NCBI GenBank assembly: GCA_022824265.1
Contig: JAJEAG010000053.1
Span: 1 to 64,000, forward strand
Length of the DNA stretch: 64,000 nt
Source of the DNA: Candidatus Poribacteria bacterium
Lineage (GTDB): Bacteria > Poribacteria > WGA-4E > WGA-3G
Direction: 5' to 3'
Shown piece after piece: positions 17,639-26,856 of this stretch. Positions within the stretch are counted from its first letter, which is position 1. Each line of letters opens with the position of its first letter. Below the pieces are notes generated by a model that made no database searches, was not told the origin of the DNA, and worked only from the letters and a program-made list of their open reading frames with translations. The translations under genes and the position numbers were made by a program.

Positions 17639-18070
17639 TTATTGTGTTGAAGGTGTGGGTGCAAAACTTTCATCAACCGGCATAACTTTACCAGTTCCGG
17701 TTGCTATGGTAGTGCTATCACTGAGTTTTACTTCGGCAATTGCTTCAACTAATCTTCGTGAAACTTTAGTCCGTTCTGCAGTCACAAAAAGTTTTACACC
17801 TGTCGGTGCAGGTTTCCGAAAACGGACTTCAAGTTGTGCTGTTACAGCAGGACCATCAAAAGTTCCTATACCTATATGAGTTATTGCTTCATCTAACAGT
17901 GTACTAATTATACCACCGTGTAAGATGTTTGCCCATCCTTGCATGTGTTCGGGTGGTGTGCATTCGATGTGAACCTCTGCACCAGCATCTCTAACTTCCG
18001 GTTTGACTTTAAAGCCGTAAGGGTTTTCCTGACCACAAACAAAACAGCGGTTGTTGTTCTCAATTGCCAT
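17639..18070 (-). CDS. PaaI-like hotdog-fold thioesterase
   Basis: This 143-residue protein has the hotdog signature L-H-G-G-I-I-S-T-L-L-D-E-A at about residues 51-63, where the Asp/Glu is the catalytic acid in the PaaI/YdiI-type 4HBT family. The central beta-sheet carries F-R-K-P-A-P-T-G. The N-terminal C-F-V-C-G-Q-E-N-P-Y-G-F motif is typical of a PaaI subset and could bind a metal. Substrates are acyl-CoA esters, identity unknown. It lies between valS and nadB with gaps of 39 and 31 bp, suggesting cotranscription. No signal peptide is seen. Confidence 0.85.
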   Translation of the reverse strand: MAIENNNRCFVCGQENPYGFKVKPEVRDAGAEVHIECTPPEHMQGWANILHGGIISTLLDEAITHIGIGTFDGPAVTAQLEVRFRKPAPTGVKLFVTAERTKVSRRLVEAIAEVKLSDSTTIATGTGKVMPVDESFAPTPSTQ

Positions 18071-18109
18071 GTATTTCCTTAAATCGTTTTCAGTTAATGT
18101 GCAGTTTCG

Positions 18110-20767
18110 TTAGGATGAAGTGAGCATTGACAGGCTACGTTCTAACTTCTCCTGTTCAATCAACAACCTTTCAAGTAGTTCACGTTTTTGAGCTACGACG
18201 TTTTCTGGAGCTCTTTCAATAAAATTTGGATTTTCCAAAGTTTTCTGAGCAGATGTCACATCTTTCACTGCTTGCTGATGACGTTTTGTTAATCGCGCCT
18301 GTTCAGCCTCAAGATCAATCACACCTGCAAGTGGAATATAGATAGCAAGGTCTCCAATAACCGCTTCCGCAGAATTGGACGGTTTTGGTAATGATTCTGC
18401 AATTGTTATCTCATCTACCCTTGTAAATGCAGGTAAATACTGTTTAAGGTATATTTCAAGACGATTCCGAACTTCAGTATTTGGAGCTTGAATATGTACC
18501 TCCACGGAAGCCCCAATCGGCACGTTTAATTCTCCCCGTATGCTCCTTATATTATCTATGACTTCCATGACAGATGCCATTGTCGCTTCGGCATCTGGAT
18601 TCTGCGTTGCCGGCTTTGGATAAGGTGCAATAGTGATAGATGCATTGACATCAGAAGCAGAACTATTAGCACCGTGTGTTAATTGCTGCCAAATCTCCTC
18701 AGTAATAAATGGCATAAGCGGGTGCAGTAGTCGCATCATCTGTTCCAAGACATCTGCAGCAACCCATAATGGATACGGTTTGTCTTTTGTTAGACTCTGT
18801 TTAGCGAATTCCAAATACCAGTCACAGAACTCATGCCAGAGAAACGCGTATAACGTTTGCGCTACCTCGTAGAAGCGGAAGTTTTCCATCGCGTCAGTTG
18901 TCGTTTGTATTGTGTGACTCAAACGACTTTTAATCCATTGGACTTCTAACGGTTCCTGTTGTTCTCCTCTTTCATCGGCAGTAGGAATTGGGTGTTTTTC
19001 CAAATTCATCATGATAAACCGAGCAGCATTCCACACTTTGTTTGCAAACCTTCTACCAGATTCAATTTGTGCTTCTGGTAATGGAACATAAGGGATAGGC
19101 GTACTTGTATTTGCAAGAGCGAAACGAAAAGCATCTGTTCCATAAGTTTCAATTGTTTCTAAAGGATCAATGCTATTACCTTTTGATTTACTCATCTTCT
19201 GCCCCTTCTCATCAGCAACAAGACCGTGTAAATAGACAGTACGAAACGGCACTTCATCCATACATGCCAGTCCTAACATTATCATCCTTGCTACCCAGAA
19301 GAAGAGGATATCCCATCCGGTGACTAACACCGATGTGGGATAAAAAGTCTGCAACTCGTCAGTTTCTTGGGGCCATCCCATTGTTGAGAAGGGCCACAAA
19401 CCTGAACTGAACCAAGTATCTAATACATCTTCATCCTGATGAAAATCTGTTGATCCACACTCACACCTATCTGGTGTATCCATTGATGCAATAACTTTTT
19501 CACATGAATTACAGTACCATATCGGTAATCGGTGTCCCCACCATCTTTGTCGTGAAATTGGCCACGGTTCAATATTCTCCATCCAATGAAAAAATCTGCT
19601 GGTTTCGCGCTCAGGAATGAACTTCACTTCTCCCTTTTTGGTGGCATCTATAGCGCGTTCCGCAAGGGGACGCACATTCATAAACCATTGCAACGATATT
19701 GCCGGTTCAACTATTGTATTACATCTATCGTGATGACCAACAGCATGTCTATGTGGAACGATTTTCACAAGATAATTCTCGTTCTCTAAATCTTCAATCA
19801 CCTTTTTCCGACAATCCCAACGGGATAAACCGACGTAGTTTTCACCTGCCTCTTGATTCATATATCCATCTGATGTGAAGATGGTTAGTTGTTCAAGATT
19901 ATTCCTCAAACCGATCTCATAATCATTCATATCGTGGGCAGGGGTGACTTTTAGTGCTCCAGTTCCAAATTCAGTATCTACATAGTCATCACTAATTATT
20001 GGTATTTCTCTATCACATAGGGGCAAGAGAACTTTTTTTCCAATTAGATGTTGGTATCGTTTATCATCAGGGTGTACTGCTACAGCTGTATCACCTAACA
20101 TCGTTTCAGGTCGTGTAGTCGCAATTTCAAGCACTATATCCGTATCTTTGACTGGATAACGTATATGGTAGAAGTTGCCATCAATTTCAACAGGTTCCAC
20201 CTCAAGGTTACTTACAGCGGTATTGCACTGTGGGCACCAATTTACCATATAGGTATCACGATAAATAAGTCCCTGATTATAGAGTTTTACAAATGCTGTT
20301 CGGACAGCCTCTGACAATCCTTCATCAAGCGTGAACCGCTCGCGTTCCCAGTCACAGGAACAACCAAGTTTCTGAAGTTGTGAAACGATATAACCCGCGG
20401 ATTCGTCTTTCCATTGCCACATTCGTTCAATAAACTTTTCACGACCCAGATCATTTCTGCTCGTTCCTTCTTCCACCAGTTTTCGTTCCATTATAAGTTC
20501 GGTTACAATACCAGCGTGATCAGTTCCTGGCATCCAAAGTGTATTATAACCTTGCATGCGTCTCCAACGAATAAGGCAATCCTGTAGTGTGTTATCAAGT
20601 GCATGACCAATATGTAGACTGCCAGTGATGTTAGGTGGTGGGATTACTATAGCATAGGGAGGTTTGTCAGAGGATGCTTCTGCGTGAAAAAAAGCGTTTT
20701 GTTGCCAAAATTTGTACCACTTACTTTCAATTTCCTTAGGATCGTAACTTTTTGGAAGACTTGTCAT
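18110..20767 (-). CDS. valS: Valyl-tRNA synthetase
   Basis: This 885-residue class I synthetase carries the HIGH motif in P-P-N-I-T-G-S-L-H-I-G-H-A (about residues 44-56) and the KMSKS motif in G-Q-K-M-S-K-S-K-G-N (about residue 520). The editing CP1 domain contains A-T-T-R-P-E-T-M-L-G-D-T-A-V. Zinc-binding cysteines appear in W-C-P-Q-C-N and Y-C-N-S-C. The C-terminus is the coiled-coil tRNA-binding arm typical of ValRS. Length matches bacterial enzymes of 870-950 residues. AGGATAG precedes the ATG. It appears to head the valS-thioesterase-nadB unit. Confidence 0.97.
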   Translation of the reverse strand: MTSLPKSYDPKEIESKWYKFWQQNAFFHAEASSDKPPYAIVIPPPNITGSLHIGHALDNTLQDCLIRWRRMQGYNTLWMPGTDHAGIVTELIMERKLVEEGTSRNDLGREKFIERMWQWKDESAGYIVSQLQKLGCSCDWERERFTLDEGLSEAVRTAFVKLYNQGLIYRDTYMVNWCPQCNTAVSNLEVEPVEIDGNFYHIRYPVKDTDIVLEIATTRPETMLGDTAVAVHPDDKRYQHLIGKKVLLPLCDREIPIISDDYVDTEFGTGALKVTPAHDMNDYEIGLRNNLEQLTIFTSDGYMNQEAGENYVGLSRWDCRKKVIEDLENENYLVKIVPHRHAVGHHDRCNTIVEPAISLQWFMNVRPLAERAIDATKKGEVKFIPERETSRFFHWMENIEPWPISRQRWWGHRLPIWYCNSCEKVIASMDTPDRCECGSTDFHQDEDVLDTWFSSGLWPFSTMGWPQETDELQTFYPTSVLVTGWDILFFWVARMIMLGLACMDEVPFRTVYLHGLVADEKGQKMSKSKGNSIDPLETIETYGTDAFRFALANTSTPIPYVPLPEAQIESGRRFANKVWNAARFIMMNLEKHPIPTADERGEQQEPLEVQWIKSRLSHTIQTTTDAMENFRFYEVAQTLYAFLWHEFCDWYLEFAKQSLTKDKPYPLWVAADVLEQMMRLLHPLMPFITEEIWQQLTHGANSSASDVNASITIAPYPKPATQNPDAEATMASVMEVIDNIRSIRGELNVPIGASVEVHIQAPNTEVRNRLEIYLKQYLPAFTRVDEITIAESLPKPSNSAEAVIGDLAIYIPLAGVIDLEAEQARLTKRHQQAVKDVTSAQKTLENPNFIERAPENVVAQKRELLERLLIEQEKLERSLSMLTSS

Positions 20768-20882
20768 ATTCTATCCTGAAAATGCTATAATACCATTAAT
20801 TGCACGTCTATATATGAGATTCATAAATCTATATGAGAATAATATATGTGCTGTTTAAAATCGAATTCAACAGGTTTTTATG

Positions 20883-21440
20883 TTACATGAATGATGGTTC
20901 TACCCAACCATAAGCCCCATTATCAGATTGATAAAGTAGATTCACCTGACGAGTTTCAGAATTTAGAAACATCAAAAGCGATTCTCCAGAGGAATGAAGT
21001 TCAGTTGCAGCTTCACTTACAGTCAGCGGCTTTGCAGCGAACTTTTCTGCTGCTGGTACTATTATGGGTTCCTCTGCTGAATCAGTATCTGTCGCCATCT
21101 CTGTGGTGTCTGGGTTCAACTGTTCTACCACCTCACGATGTGGAACATTATGTCTTCTGTCCTTCACACGTTCTTTATACCGACGAATCTGGCTTATTAC
21201 CTTATCAGCAGCACCATCTAAAGCAGACATAAGTTCATGTGTCTCGTTTTTTGCATAAAAGGAGACACGTGGAGCAGTAACTTTAACTTCTGCCTCAAAC
21301 CTATGCTTTTCTGCCTTAAGCAATACATTGAACTCTTGTATCTCGCCGAATCGAGATTCAATTTTCTCAGCACGTTTTAGTATATAATCATGTAGATCGT
21401 CAGTTATTTTTAGTTGATGACTGGAATAAGTAATTTTCAT
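20883..21440 (-). CDS. hpf: Long-form ribosome hibernation promoting factor
   Basis: This 185-residue protein has the N-terminal S30AE/YfiA domain (residues 1-100; beta-alpha-beta layout, R-A-E-K-I-E-S-R-F near residue 23 and Y-A-K-N-E-T-H-E-L) and the C-terminal dimerisation domain (residues 130-185, K-P-L-T-V-S-E-A and Y-G-W-V-E-P). Long HPF binds the 30S decoding region and joins two 70S ribosomes into 100S dimers in stationary phase. A strong AAGGGAGG lies upstream of the ATG. It follows rpoN with an 81-bp gap, the classical lptB-rpoN-hpf order. The linker (residues 100-128) is acidic and variable. Confidence 0.94.
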   Translation of the reverse strand: MKITYSSHQLKITDDLHDYILKRAEKIESRFGEIQEFNVLLKAEKHRFEAEVKVTAPRVSFYAKNETHELMSALDGAADKVISQIRRYKERVKDRRHNVPHREVVEQLNPDTTEMATDTDSAEEPIIVPAAEKFAAKPLTVSEAATELHSSGESLLMFLNSETRQVNLLYQSDNGAYGWVEPSFM

Positions 21441-21521
21441 TCTATCCCTCCCTTGTATAAATTAAATATATATGAGATGTAAGCCGCCAAAGTAATCTTT
21501 ATTTTTATTGAGCTACCAAAT

Positions 21522-23324
21522 TCACCTATCAAGAATCTTTCTTTGACGGGAAGATAGTATTCCAAGTTCTTCACGATATTTTTGAACAGTCCGTCTTGCA
21601 ACGACAATCCCTTTTTTTTTCAATGAAGCACTGATGGCTTGGTCACTTAAAGGTTTTTCTGGATTTTCCTTGTTAATCAATTCTTTTATTTCTGCTTTGA
21701 CATGTTCAGAAGAAACCGAGTTGCCTTCAGTTGTTGCCAATTGATTGCTAAAAAAGAACTTCAACGGGTATGTGCCGATAGGTGTTTGTACATATTTGTT
21801 ACTTGTTACTCGACTTACGGTTGATTCATGAACTCCTGCCATATCAGCTATAGTTTTCAAAGTCAAAGGTTTAATGCTATGAGGACCTTCTGTCAAAAAA
21901 TCAGATTGAACATCAAAAATTGCTTCTGTTACGCGTTCAATAGTGCGTCCACGTTGTGCTATACTACTGAGAAGATCTGTCGCATCATTATATTTCTTTT
22001 GTATCCATTTTTTTGCTTCAGAATCTAATGCTTTACTCTCGTCTCGCATTAGGTTTATATAGTATGGATTCATGCGTAAACGTGGAATATAATTGTCATA
22101 CGGGAATATATAATAATCACCGTCTATCATTACAATTTGCACATCCGGTGTGATCCCTTGAACAGTCTCAGGTGATCTTACCAAGTCTTTTACAGATGGA
22201 TCAGAAAAGTATCTTCCTGGATATGGAGACAACGTGCTAATCCATTGAGACACCTTATGAATATCAGCTTTATCTACATCCAGAGCTTGAGATATTGAGG
22301 TGATTCGGCTGTTTAATAAATCCTGTAAGTGATTTTCAACGATCTCTCTGGCAAGATGAAATGGCACATTGTTATCAAACGGGGTTTGTCCGTTCTGTTT
22401 AAAATGTAGCACTTCATGATGTCGGATTTGTATACTCAAAGTTTCTTTGAGATCACGATAAGCAATACCTGATGGTTCGAAAGTCTCCTGTATGGTACGT
22501 AGAACTTTTTCCACGATAGACACTGAGCAATTAACTTCAGATGCAATATCTTCTAAAGTGAGTTCATATAGATTTAGTTCATCTTGCTCATGTTTAATCG
22601 TATATGTCTTATTACCAGTTGCGTCAATGATTTTCCAGATACTGCTTTCTTGCTCGCCATTGTAAGTATCCAGCGATTCATCTATTTGTATGATTTCAAA
22701 TAACTTTTCTTTCTCTGCATTTTTTGATGATTTACTACTGTTTTTTTGAATACTGAGTTTATTTGATAATGTCTGATGTAATTCATCTGATAAATGTCCA
22801 TTTTGAAAATCAATTAGGAACTCATTAGATAGAGAAAACAGTTTCAGTTGTAGTTGACCGTCATCATTTAAATTACCAATAATCAACTCACCAATTTCGC
22901 GTTCTATATCGGTAAAAGGAACTGAATGCAGCTGTTGTAAAAGATAATTCTGGAGCGAAATTGCTTCAGCGATATCAGGTTCTGGGGCATCACGGTCATC
23001 TGGTTGTTCACTGACGGTTGTTCCAGGCACTCGCATGTCATCATAAACTGACTGCCAGTCTATATCAACTGAGGTATCCTCACGATCAATGTTTTCTTCA
23101 GGCTTATTCCATTCAGGAGTTGGGTCATAATCCTCCATAGAAAGGGCATTGTCATACTCATCATCAATTTCTAAAAGTGGATTTTGGTTTAACTCTTGTT
23201 CAATAAACTGCTTTAACTCAAGTTGCGGCATCATAAGCACCTTAATTGCTTGCTGCAACTTCGGTGTCATGACTATTTTCTGTTGTTGAGTTTGAGTTTG
23301 GGTAAGTTTCGGTGTTATTTTCAT
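21522..23324 (-). CDS. rpoN: RNA polymerase sigma-54 factor
   Basis: This protein has 600 residues from the ATG at 23324. Region I is Gln/Leu-rich (K-L-T-Q-T-Q-T-Q-Q-Q-K-I-V-M-T-P-K-L-Q-Q). Region III holds the core-binding part and the helix-turn-helix (I-A-D-M-A-G-V-H-E-S-T-V-S-R-V). The RpoN box A-R-R-T-V-Q-K-Y-R-E-E-L is intact near the C-terminus. It is longer than the usual 430-500 residues because the stretch between region I and the core-binding domain (about residues 70-260) is expanded and acidic. The ATG at 23324 has GGAG 9 nt upstream; an ATG at 23339 would add five residues. The protein needs AAA+ activators at -24/-12 promoters, none of which I found here. Confidence 0.95.
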   Translation of the reverse strand: MKITPKLTQTQTQQQKIVMTPKLQQAIKVLMMPQLELKQFIEQELNQNPLLEIDDEYDNALSMEDYDPTPEWNKPEENIDREDTSVDIDWQSVYDDMRVPGTTVSEQPDDRDAPEPDIAEAISLQNYLLQQLHSVPFTDIEREIGELIIGNLNDDGQLQLKLFSLSNEFLIDFQNGHLSDELHQTLSNKLSIQKNSSKSSKNAEKEKLFEIIQIDESLDTYNGEQESSIWKIIDATGNKTYTIKHEQDELNLYELTLEDIASEVNCSVSIVEKVLRTIQETFEPSGIAYRDLKETLSIQIRHHEVLHFKQNGQTPFDNNVPFHLAREIVENHLQDLLNSRITSISQALDVDKADIHKVSQWISTLSPYPGRYFSDPSVKDLVRSPETVQGITPDVQIVMIDGDYYIFPYDNYIPRLRMNPYYINLMRDESKALDSEAKKWIQKKYNDATDLLSSIAQRGRTIERVTEAIFDVQSDFLTEGPHSIKPLTLKTIADMAGVHESTVSRVTSNKYVQTPIGTYPLKFFFSNQLATTEGNSVSSEHVKAEIKELINKENPEKPLSDQAISASLKKKGIVVARRTVQKYREELGILSSRQRKILDR

Positions 23325-23421
23325 CACGCGGCACTCCATTATACCCTATTAGAACGTTTGATGTGTGCCTGCAAACATCTACTTCGTAATTCAAATGTAA
23401 TGGAACGTTTCAGTATTTTAA

Positions 23422-24198
23422 CTAAGGTTTGTTCTCCTGTATCGCATATTGAAAATTATGTCCGAAATACAGTTCTCTTGCGACTTCGCTATTTAGAAGT
23501 TCATCTGGTGTTCCATCCAAAGTTATTTTTCCCTCTGCAATGAGATACGCGCGATCTACTATATTTAATGTTTCAACAGCATTATGGTCAGTAATGAGAA
23601 TTCCAAGATTACGACTTCGTAAATGCAAAATAAGTTGTTTTATGTCCGCAACAGCAATTGGATCAATACCTGAAAGTGGTTCATCCAGCAGTATAAAGTC
23701 AGGTTGTGCTGCAAGCGCGCGCGCAATTTCCGCCCGTCTACATTCACCACCAGAAAGTGTATAAGCCTTACGATCCAAAAGGTTGGTTATACCAAGTTCA
23801 TCAGTAAATTCAATAATACGTGCTGCTCTCTCATCCTTTGGCATACCACGCGCTTCTAAAATTGCCTCAATGTTCTGTTTTACCGTTAATTTACGAAAAA
23901 TAGATGTCTCCTGTGAAAGATAACCTATACCGAGGCGGGCACGTTTATACATTGGCAAAAATGTTATATCTCTATCTCCATAAGTTATCCGACCCGCATT
24001 TGGGCGGATTAAACCGACCACCATATAGAAAGTAGTTGATTTTCCTGCACCGTTCGGTCCTAATAAACCTACTATTTCTCCCTGCTGAACTGATATACTT
24101 ACTTCGTTGACGACAATTGGACCTCGTCGGGTATACCTTTTTACAAGATTGTGTGCTTGTAGTTCTGTTGCCACCTTATCGCTACCTATACTCTCCAT
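23422..24198 (-). CDS. lptB: LPS export ABC transporter ATPase
   Basis: This 258-residue protein carries Walker A (L-L-G-P-N-G-A-G-K-S-T), the Q-loop, the signature L-S-G-G-E-C-R-R-A-E-I-A-R-A, Walker B (F-I-L-L-D-E-P-L-S-G-I-D) and the LptB-type H-loop I-T-D-H-N. It powers extraction of lipopolysaccharide from the inner membrane with LptFG and LptC. The signature has Cys where LptB normally has Arg (S-G-G-E-R-R-R). Gene order lptC-lptA-lptB-rpoN-hpf matches that of many diderms, so the assignment is firm. lptF and lptG are not in the window. Confidence 0.95.
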   Translation of the reverse strand: MESIGSDKVATELQAHNLVKRYTRRGPIVVNEVSISVQQGEIVGLLGPNGAGKSTTFYMVVGLIRPNAGRITYGDRDITFLPMYKRARLGIGYLSQETSIFRKLTVKQNIEAILEARGMPKDERAARIIEFTDELGITNLLDRKAYTLSGGECRRAEIARALAAQPDFILLDEPLSGIDPIAVADIKQLILHLRSRNLGILITDHNAVETLNIVDRAYLIAEGKITLDGTPDELLNSEVARELYFGHNFQYAIQENKP

Positions 24199-24313
24199 TT
24201 GTTATGCTGTTTGTGTATTACTAACAAGTAGTTTTGGAACAATATTAACTGGAAACCGATTGCTGACAGTCAATTGCATGTATAGTGAAATCCAAATTAT
24301 ATACACTCTCTCT

Positions 24314-24373
24314 GGTAGGTGCGGTTTCTAACCGCACTCTTTACACAGGTTCGGTTAGGAAACCGAACCTACC
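24314..24373. repeat. Compound inverted repeat between lptB and lptA
   Basis: Two small hairpins, GTGCGGTT-TCT-AACCGCAC (24319-24337) and AGGTTCGGTT-AGGA-AACCGAACCT (24347-24370), lie inside an outer GGTAGG/CCTACC pair (24314-24319 and 24368-24373). It looks like a dispersed intergenic repeat. It could act as a processing or termination signal within the lpt operon on either strand. Confidence 0.6.
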
Positions 24374-24406
24374 AAAGTGTCCAAGTAATTACAAATATTA
24401 CTAAAT

Positions 24407-25408
24407 CTATTGTTCTTCTTCTGGTGATGTTTCATCATCTGTTTCTTCAGACTCAGCAGGTTCAGTTTCCTCAGATTCTACAGGTTCAGTCTCTTCTGAC
24501 TCAGCAGGTTCAGTCTCTTTATCTTCTTTAGATTCTTCCTCTTTGTCTTCAGTATCTGGTTTAGCAGTTTTTACTTCGGCATCTGGTTTGTCAGAATCAC
24601 TTTCAGACTCTTTCTCAACCTTTGTGTCTGTGTCTGGAGATGTCTCCTTTTTCTCAGTATTCTCAGACGTATCAGTCGTCCCCTCACTGTCAGTACCGTT
24701 TCCCTCAGATTCCTCTTCAGTACTCACAGGTGTAGTCTGTGTAACTGCCACTTTAAACTTTACGCCACCTACCCCGGTCTGTTTTCCAGTTATACGGTTG
24801 AAGGTAAAGAGTTTTGTTTCAAGACGATCTTCCTTTTGTAAAACGACAACGTTTTCTTTTAGCACAATTATATGCGTTTTGTTATCCATTGTAGCATGGT
24901 CACAGGTAGCAAAGATCGTATTATCCCGAATTTCAACGTTGCCTTCTGCAATTATTTCAATCGTTTGTCCTGTTTCTGGGTCACTTTTGAGTGTAATTTT
25001 ATCAGCGTTGAGGAATCCGATTTCAACACCATCTTCTGTATGCCTTTTTGTTTTTGCATTCCCTATAAGAATTGTAATCCCTGCCTTTTCATATCGCTCC
25101 ATTTCATCTGAGGTGCCGGTTATCACCTCTTTTGAAACTATTACCGCTTCTTCATCAGTATCAGAACTTGCTATATCCGTATTTTTTGATGAACTATTGT
25201 CAGTCTCTTTTTTTGCTACTTCAGGTTTCTTTTCCGTTTCCTTGACAACTTCAGCATCTTTTTTTTCTGATTCAGGCGGGTCATCTGACCATACGGGTAT
25301 TGTTGTCAAACAGATAACTACCGTGATAAAAACCATCCAGTTTGCTACGAATCGGGGTAGTATTGATGACATGTTCGTATTATTAGCGTTAACATTCTTG
25401 CTATTCAT
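24407..25408 (-). CDS. lptA: LptA/OstA-domain periplasmic LPS transport protein with acidic repeat tail
   Basis: This 333-residue protein has a signal peptide at about residues 18-42 (hydrophobic W-M-V-F-I-T-V-V-I, cleavage near W-S-D-D). After an acidic Lys/Glu/Ser linker, the OstA beta-jellyroll occupies about residues 105-215 (I-G-N-A-K-T-K-R, A-D-K-I-T-L, I-I-A-E-G-N-V-E-I and V-V-L-Q-K-E-D-R-L). LptA monomers bridge the periplasm from LptC to LptD. The last 110 residues are very acidic and end in near-repeats of E-E-T-E-P-A-E-S, which normal LptA lacks. The gene overlaps lptC by 8 bp. Function is supported by neighbours more than by identity. Confidence 0.85.
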   Translation of the reverse strand: MNSKNVNANNTNMSSILPRFVANWMVFITVVICLTTIPVWSDDPPESEKKDAEVVKETEKKPEVAKKETDNSSSKNTDIASSDTDEEAVIVSKEVITGTSDEMERYEKAGITILIGNAKTKRHTEDGVEIGFLNADKITLKSDPETGQTIEIIAEGNVEIRDNTIFATCDHATMDNKTHIIVLKENVVVLQKEDRLETKLFTFNRITGKQTGVGGVKFKVAVTQTTPVSTEEESEGNGTDSEGTTDTSENTEKKETSPDTDTKVEKESESDSDKPDAEVKTAKPDTEDKEEESKEDKETEPAESEETEPVESEETEPAESEETDDETSPEEEQ

Positions 25409-25952
25409 TTATTTCCTCGTCTTTAGGATATAGTCTAAATCTATTGTTTGACATCTTTACTGTTTCAAGATTAGGATTAGCAGTCATTTCTATTCCATAC
25501 CATGTGGAGTCACCACGAACTACCTTGACTTCTGTGGGTGAGTAGAGTGTATCTTCTTTGTTTCGCCACTCAAGTTCCTCTGTGTAAAGAGACCCATTAT
25601 TATTGACACCGACTACCTCACCTTCTAAATACACATTATTTCTTTTACTACCAGTGCTGAAAAGTATTCCTTTTTTACTTGTCAAGGTAATAGAAACTTT
25701 TCCTTCTTCAAAGATTTGAACTTTCGGATTCTGTACAATAATCCTATTACCTATCGCCTTGCTTTCTCGCAGCTCTGATGTTTCACCCACCAATGTCCAT
25801 TTCAAAACCCCTTCCTCTGTATGCTGAGTAGAAAAGGAATGTAACTGCTGGATCGGCGGAGGAGCTGCAGATTGGTTTTCTTCTTCACGTTCACATCCTA
25901 AAACGAATGTGGAACATAGTAACATCACTATTATTGCGTTTATTTTCTTCAA
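25401..25952 (-). CDS. lptC: LptC-like LPS export lipoprotein
   Basis: From a TTG at 25952 this protein has 183 residues: M-K-K-I-N-A-I-I-V then a hydrophobic run ending in the lipobox V-L-G-C. The mature part fits the LptC family (L-K-W-T-L-V-G-E-T-S-E near residue 55, V-Q-N-P-K-V-Q-I-F, L-T-S-K-K-G, Y-L-E-G-E-V-V-G-V). It resembles LptC in domain order, and its position before lptA and lptB supports the role of handing LPS from LptBFG to LptA. LptC normally has a membrane anchor; a lipid anchor would replace it. The frame is open to 26105, but the upstream part overlaps the acyltransferase and would bury the lipobox, so I consider it non-coding. The exact start is uncertain. Confidence 0.78.
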   Translation of the reverse strand: MKKINAIIVMLLCSTFVLGCEREEENQSAAPPPIQQLHSFSTQHTEEGVLKWTLVGETSELRESKAIGNRIIVQNPKVQIFEEGKVSITLTSKKGILFSTGSKRNNVYLEGEVVGVNNNGSLYTEELEWRNKEDTLYSPTEVKVVRGDSTWYGIEMTANPNLETVKMSNNRFRLYPKDEEINE

Positions 25953-25983
25953 CAAAGTAACATTAAACAGGACGATTACACTG

Positions 25984-26856
25984 TTATGGTCGTGTTTTCC
26001 ACCGTTTATGCATCCAAATCCACTGTTCAGGATGTTTTCGGATGTAGGATTCAATGATCTCTGTAAATATCTGTGTATTCTTAACAAGTTCTTTCTCTTT
26101 ATCATTACACCGTTTTAACTCTAACGGTTTCTCAATAATTGCCTGATGTGTGCCATCAGGTTGGCGTATAATAAAAGATGGTAATATGGCTGCACCCGTT
26201 TTTAGTGCGAAAGCTACCGGACTATATGGGGTATAAGCAGGTCGACCAAAAAAGTTAACAAAAACGCCGTTCACTGTTGTGTCAACATCAGCAACAATAC
26301 CGAGAAGTTCATTCCTTTTTAAACATCTCAAGGCTTGTCTAATACCTGTATCTCTATCTATAGTTGAATATCCTGCTTTTTCTCTGTAACCACTTACAAT
26401 GACATTGAGACGCGGTGAACGCAATTCTCGTACAATTGGAAATAAAGGTGCAATTGTATTACTGATACTTGCTGCTAATAGTTCCCAATTCCCAAAATGT
26501 CCGGTTAGTATAATTGCTCCATTTCCTTTTGATAAGGCATCGTGCACATGCTGTATACCTTCAAAACGGACATACTGATCAATCTGCTTTGAATTCAAAC
26601 GTGGAAACCGCATGAATTCAACCAATGTTTTACCTATATTTTTAAAACATGCCTTTGCTATTGCTTTAACATTACGTCTGTCTGTAAGTTCCAAACTCAG
26701 TCTTATGTGTTCAACGGCTAAACGCCTCTGTTCATGAGCAAACCAATATACAAGAACTCCTAACCTACCACCTATGAACAATGCTAATGAACGTGGTAGA
26801 CGAGAAAGACAATATCCAGCAAGTTTGGCAGTAAATCCGTAACACCAATCTTTCAT
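25984..26856 (-). CDS. Lysophospholipid acyltransferase, LpxL/HtrB-like lipid A acyltransferase family
   Basis: This 290-residue protein carries the catalytic H-x4-D/E motif as T-G-H-F-G-N-W-E-L (about residues 118-126), typical of LpxL/LpxM, followed by conserved segments G-I-V-A-D-V-D-T and F-F-G-R-P-A-Y-T-P. A hydrophobic N-terminal segment would anchor it to the inner membrane. Family enzymes add secondary acyl chains to lipid A precursors, which suits its place directly upstream of the lpt genes. E-Q-W-I-W-M-H-K-R-W near the C-terminus is the family's typical ending. Whether it acts on lipid A or another lipid cannot be decided here. Confidence 0.9.
   Translation of the reverse strand: MKDWCYGFTAKLAGYCLSRLPRSLALFIGGRLGVLVYWFAHEQRRLAVEHIRLSLELTDRRNVKAIAKACFKNIGKTLVEFMRFPRLNSKQIDQYVRFEGIQHVHDALSKGNGAIILTGHFGNWELLAASISNTIAPLFPIVRELRSPRLNVIVSGYREKAGYSTIDRDTGIRQALRCLKRNELLGIVADVDTTVNGVFVNFFGRPAYTPYSPVAFALKTGAAILPSFIIRQPDGTHQAIIEKPLELKRCNDKEKELVKNTQIFTEIIESYIRKHPEQWIWMHKRWKTRP

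Noticed and set aside
17608-17676. Cys-rich N-terminal extension of NadB
   Set aside because: The 23 codons overlap the end of the thioesterase gene and precede a normal NadB start; they probably arise by chance in an open frame.
24543-25433. 296-codon plus-strand frame opposite lptA
   Set aside because: It is the antisense shadow of acidic Glu/Ser-rich codons in lptA, which read as Ser/Phe/Val on the other strand. lptA has clear domain support.
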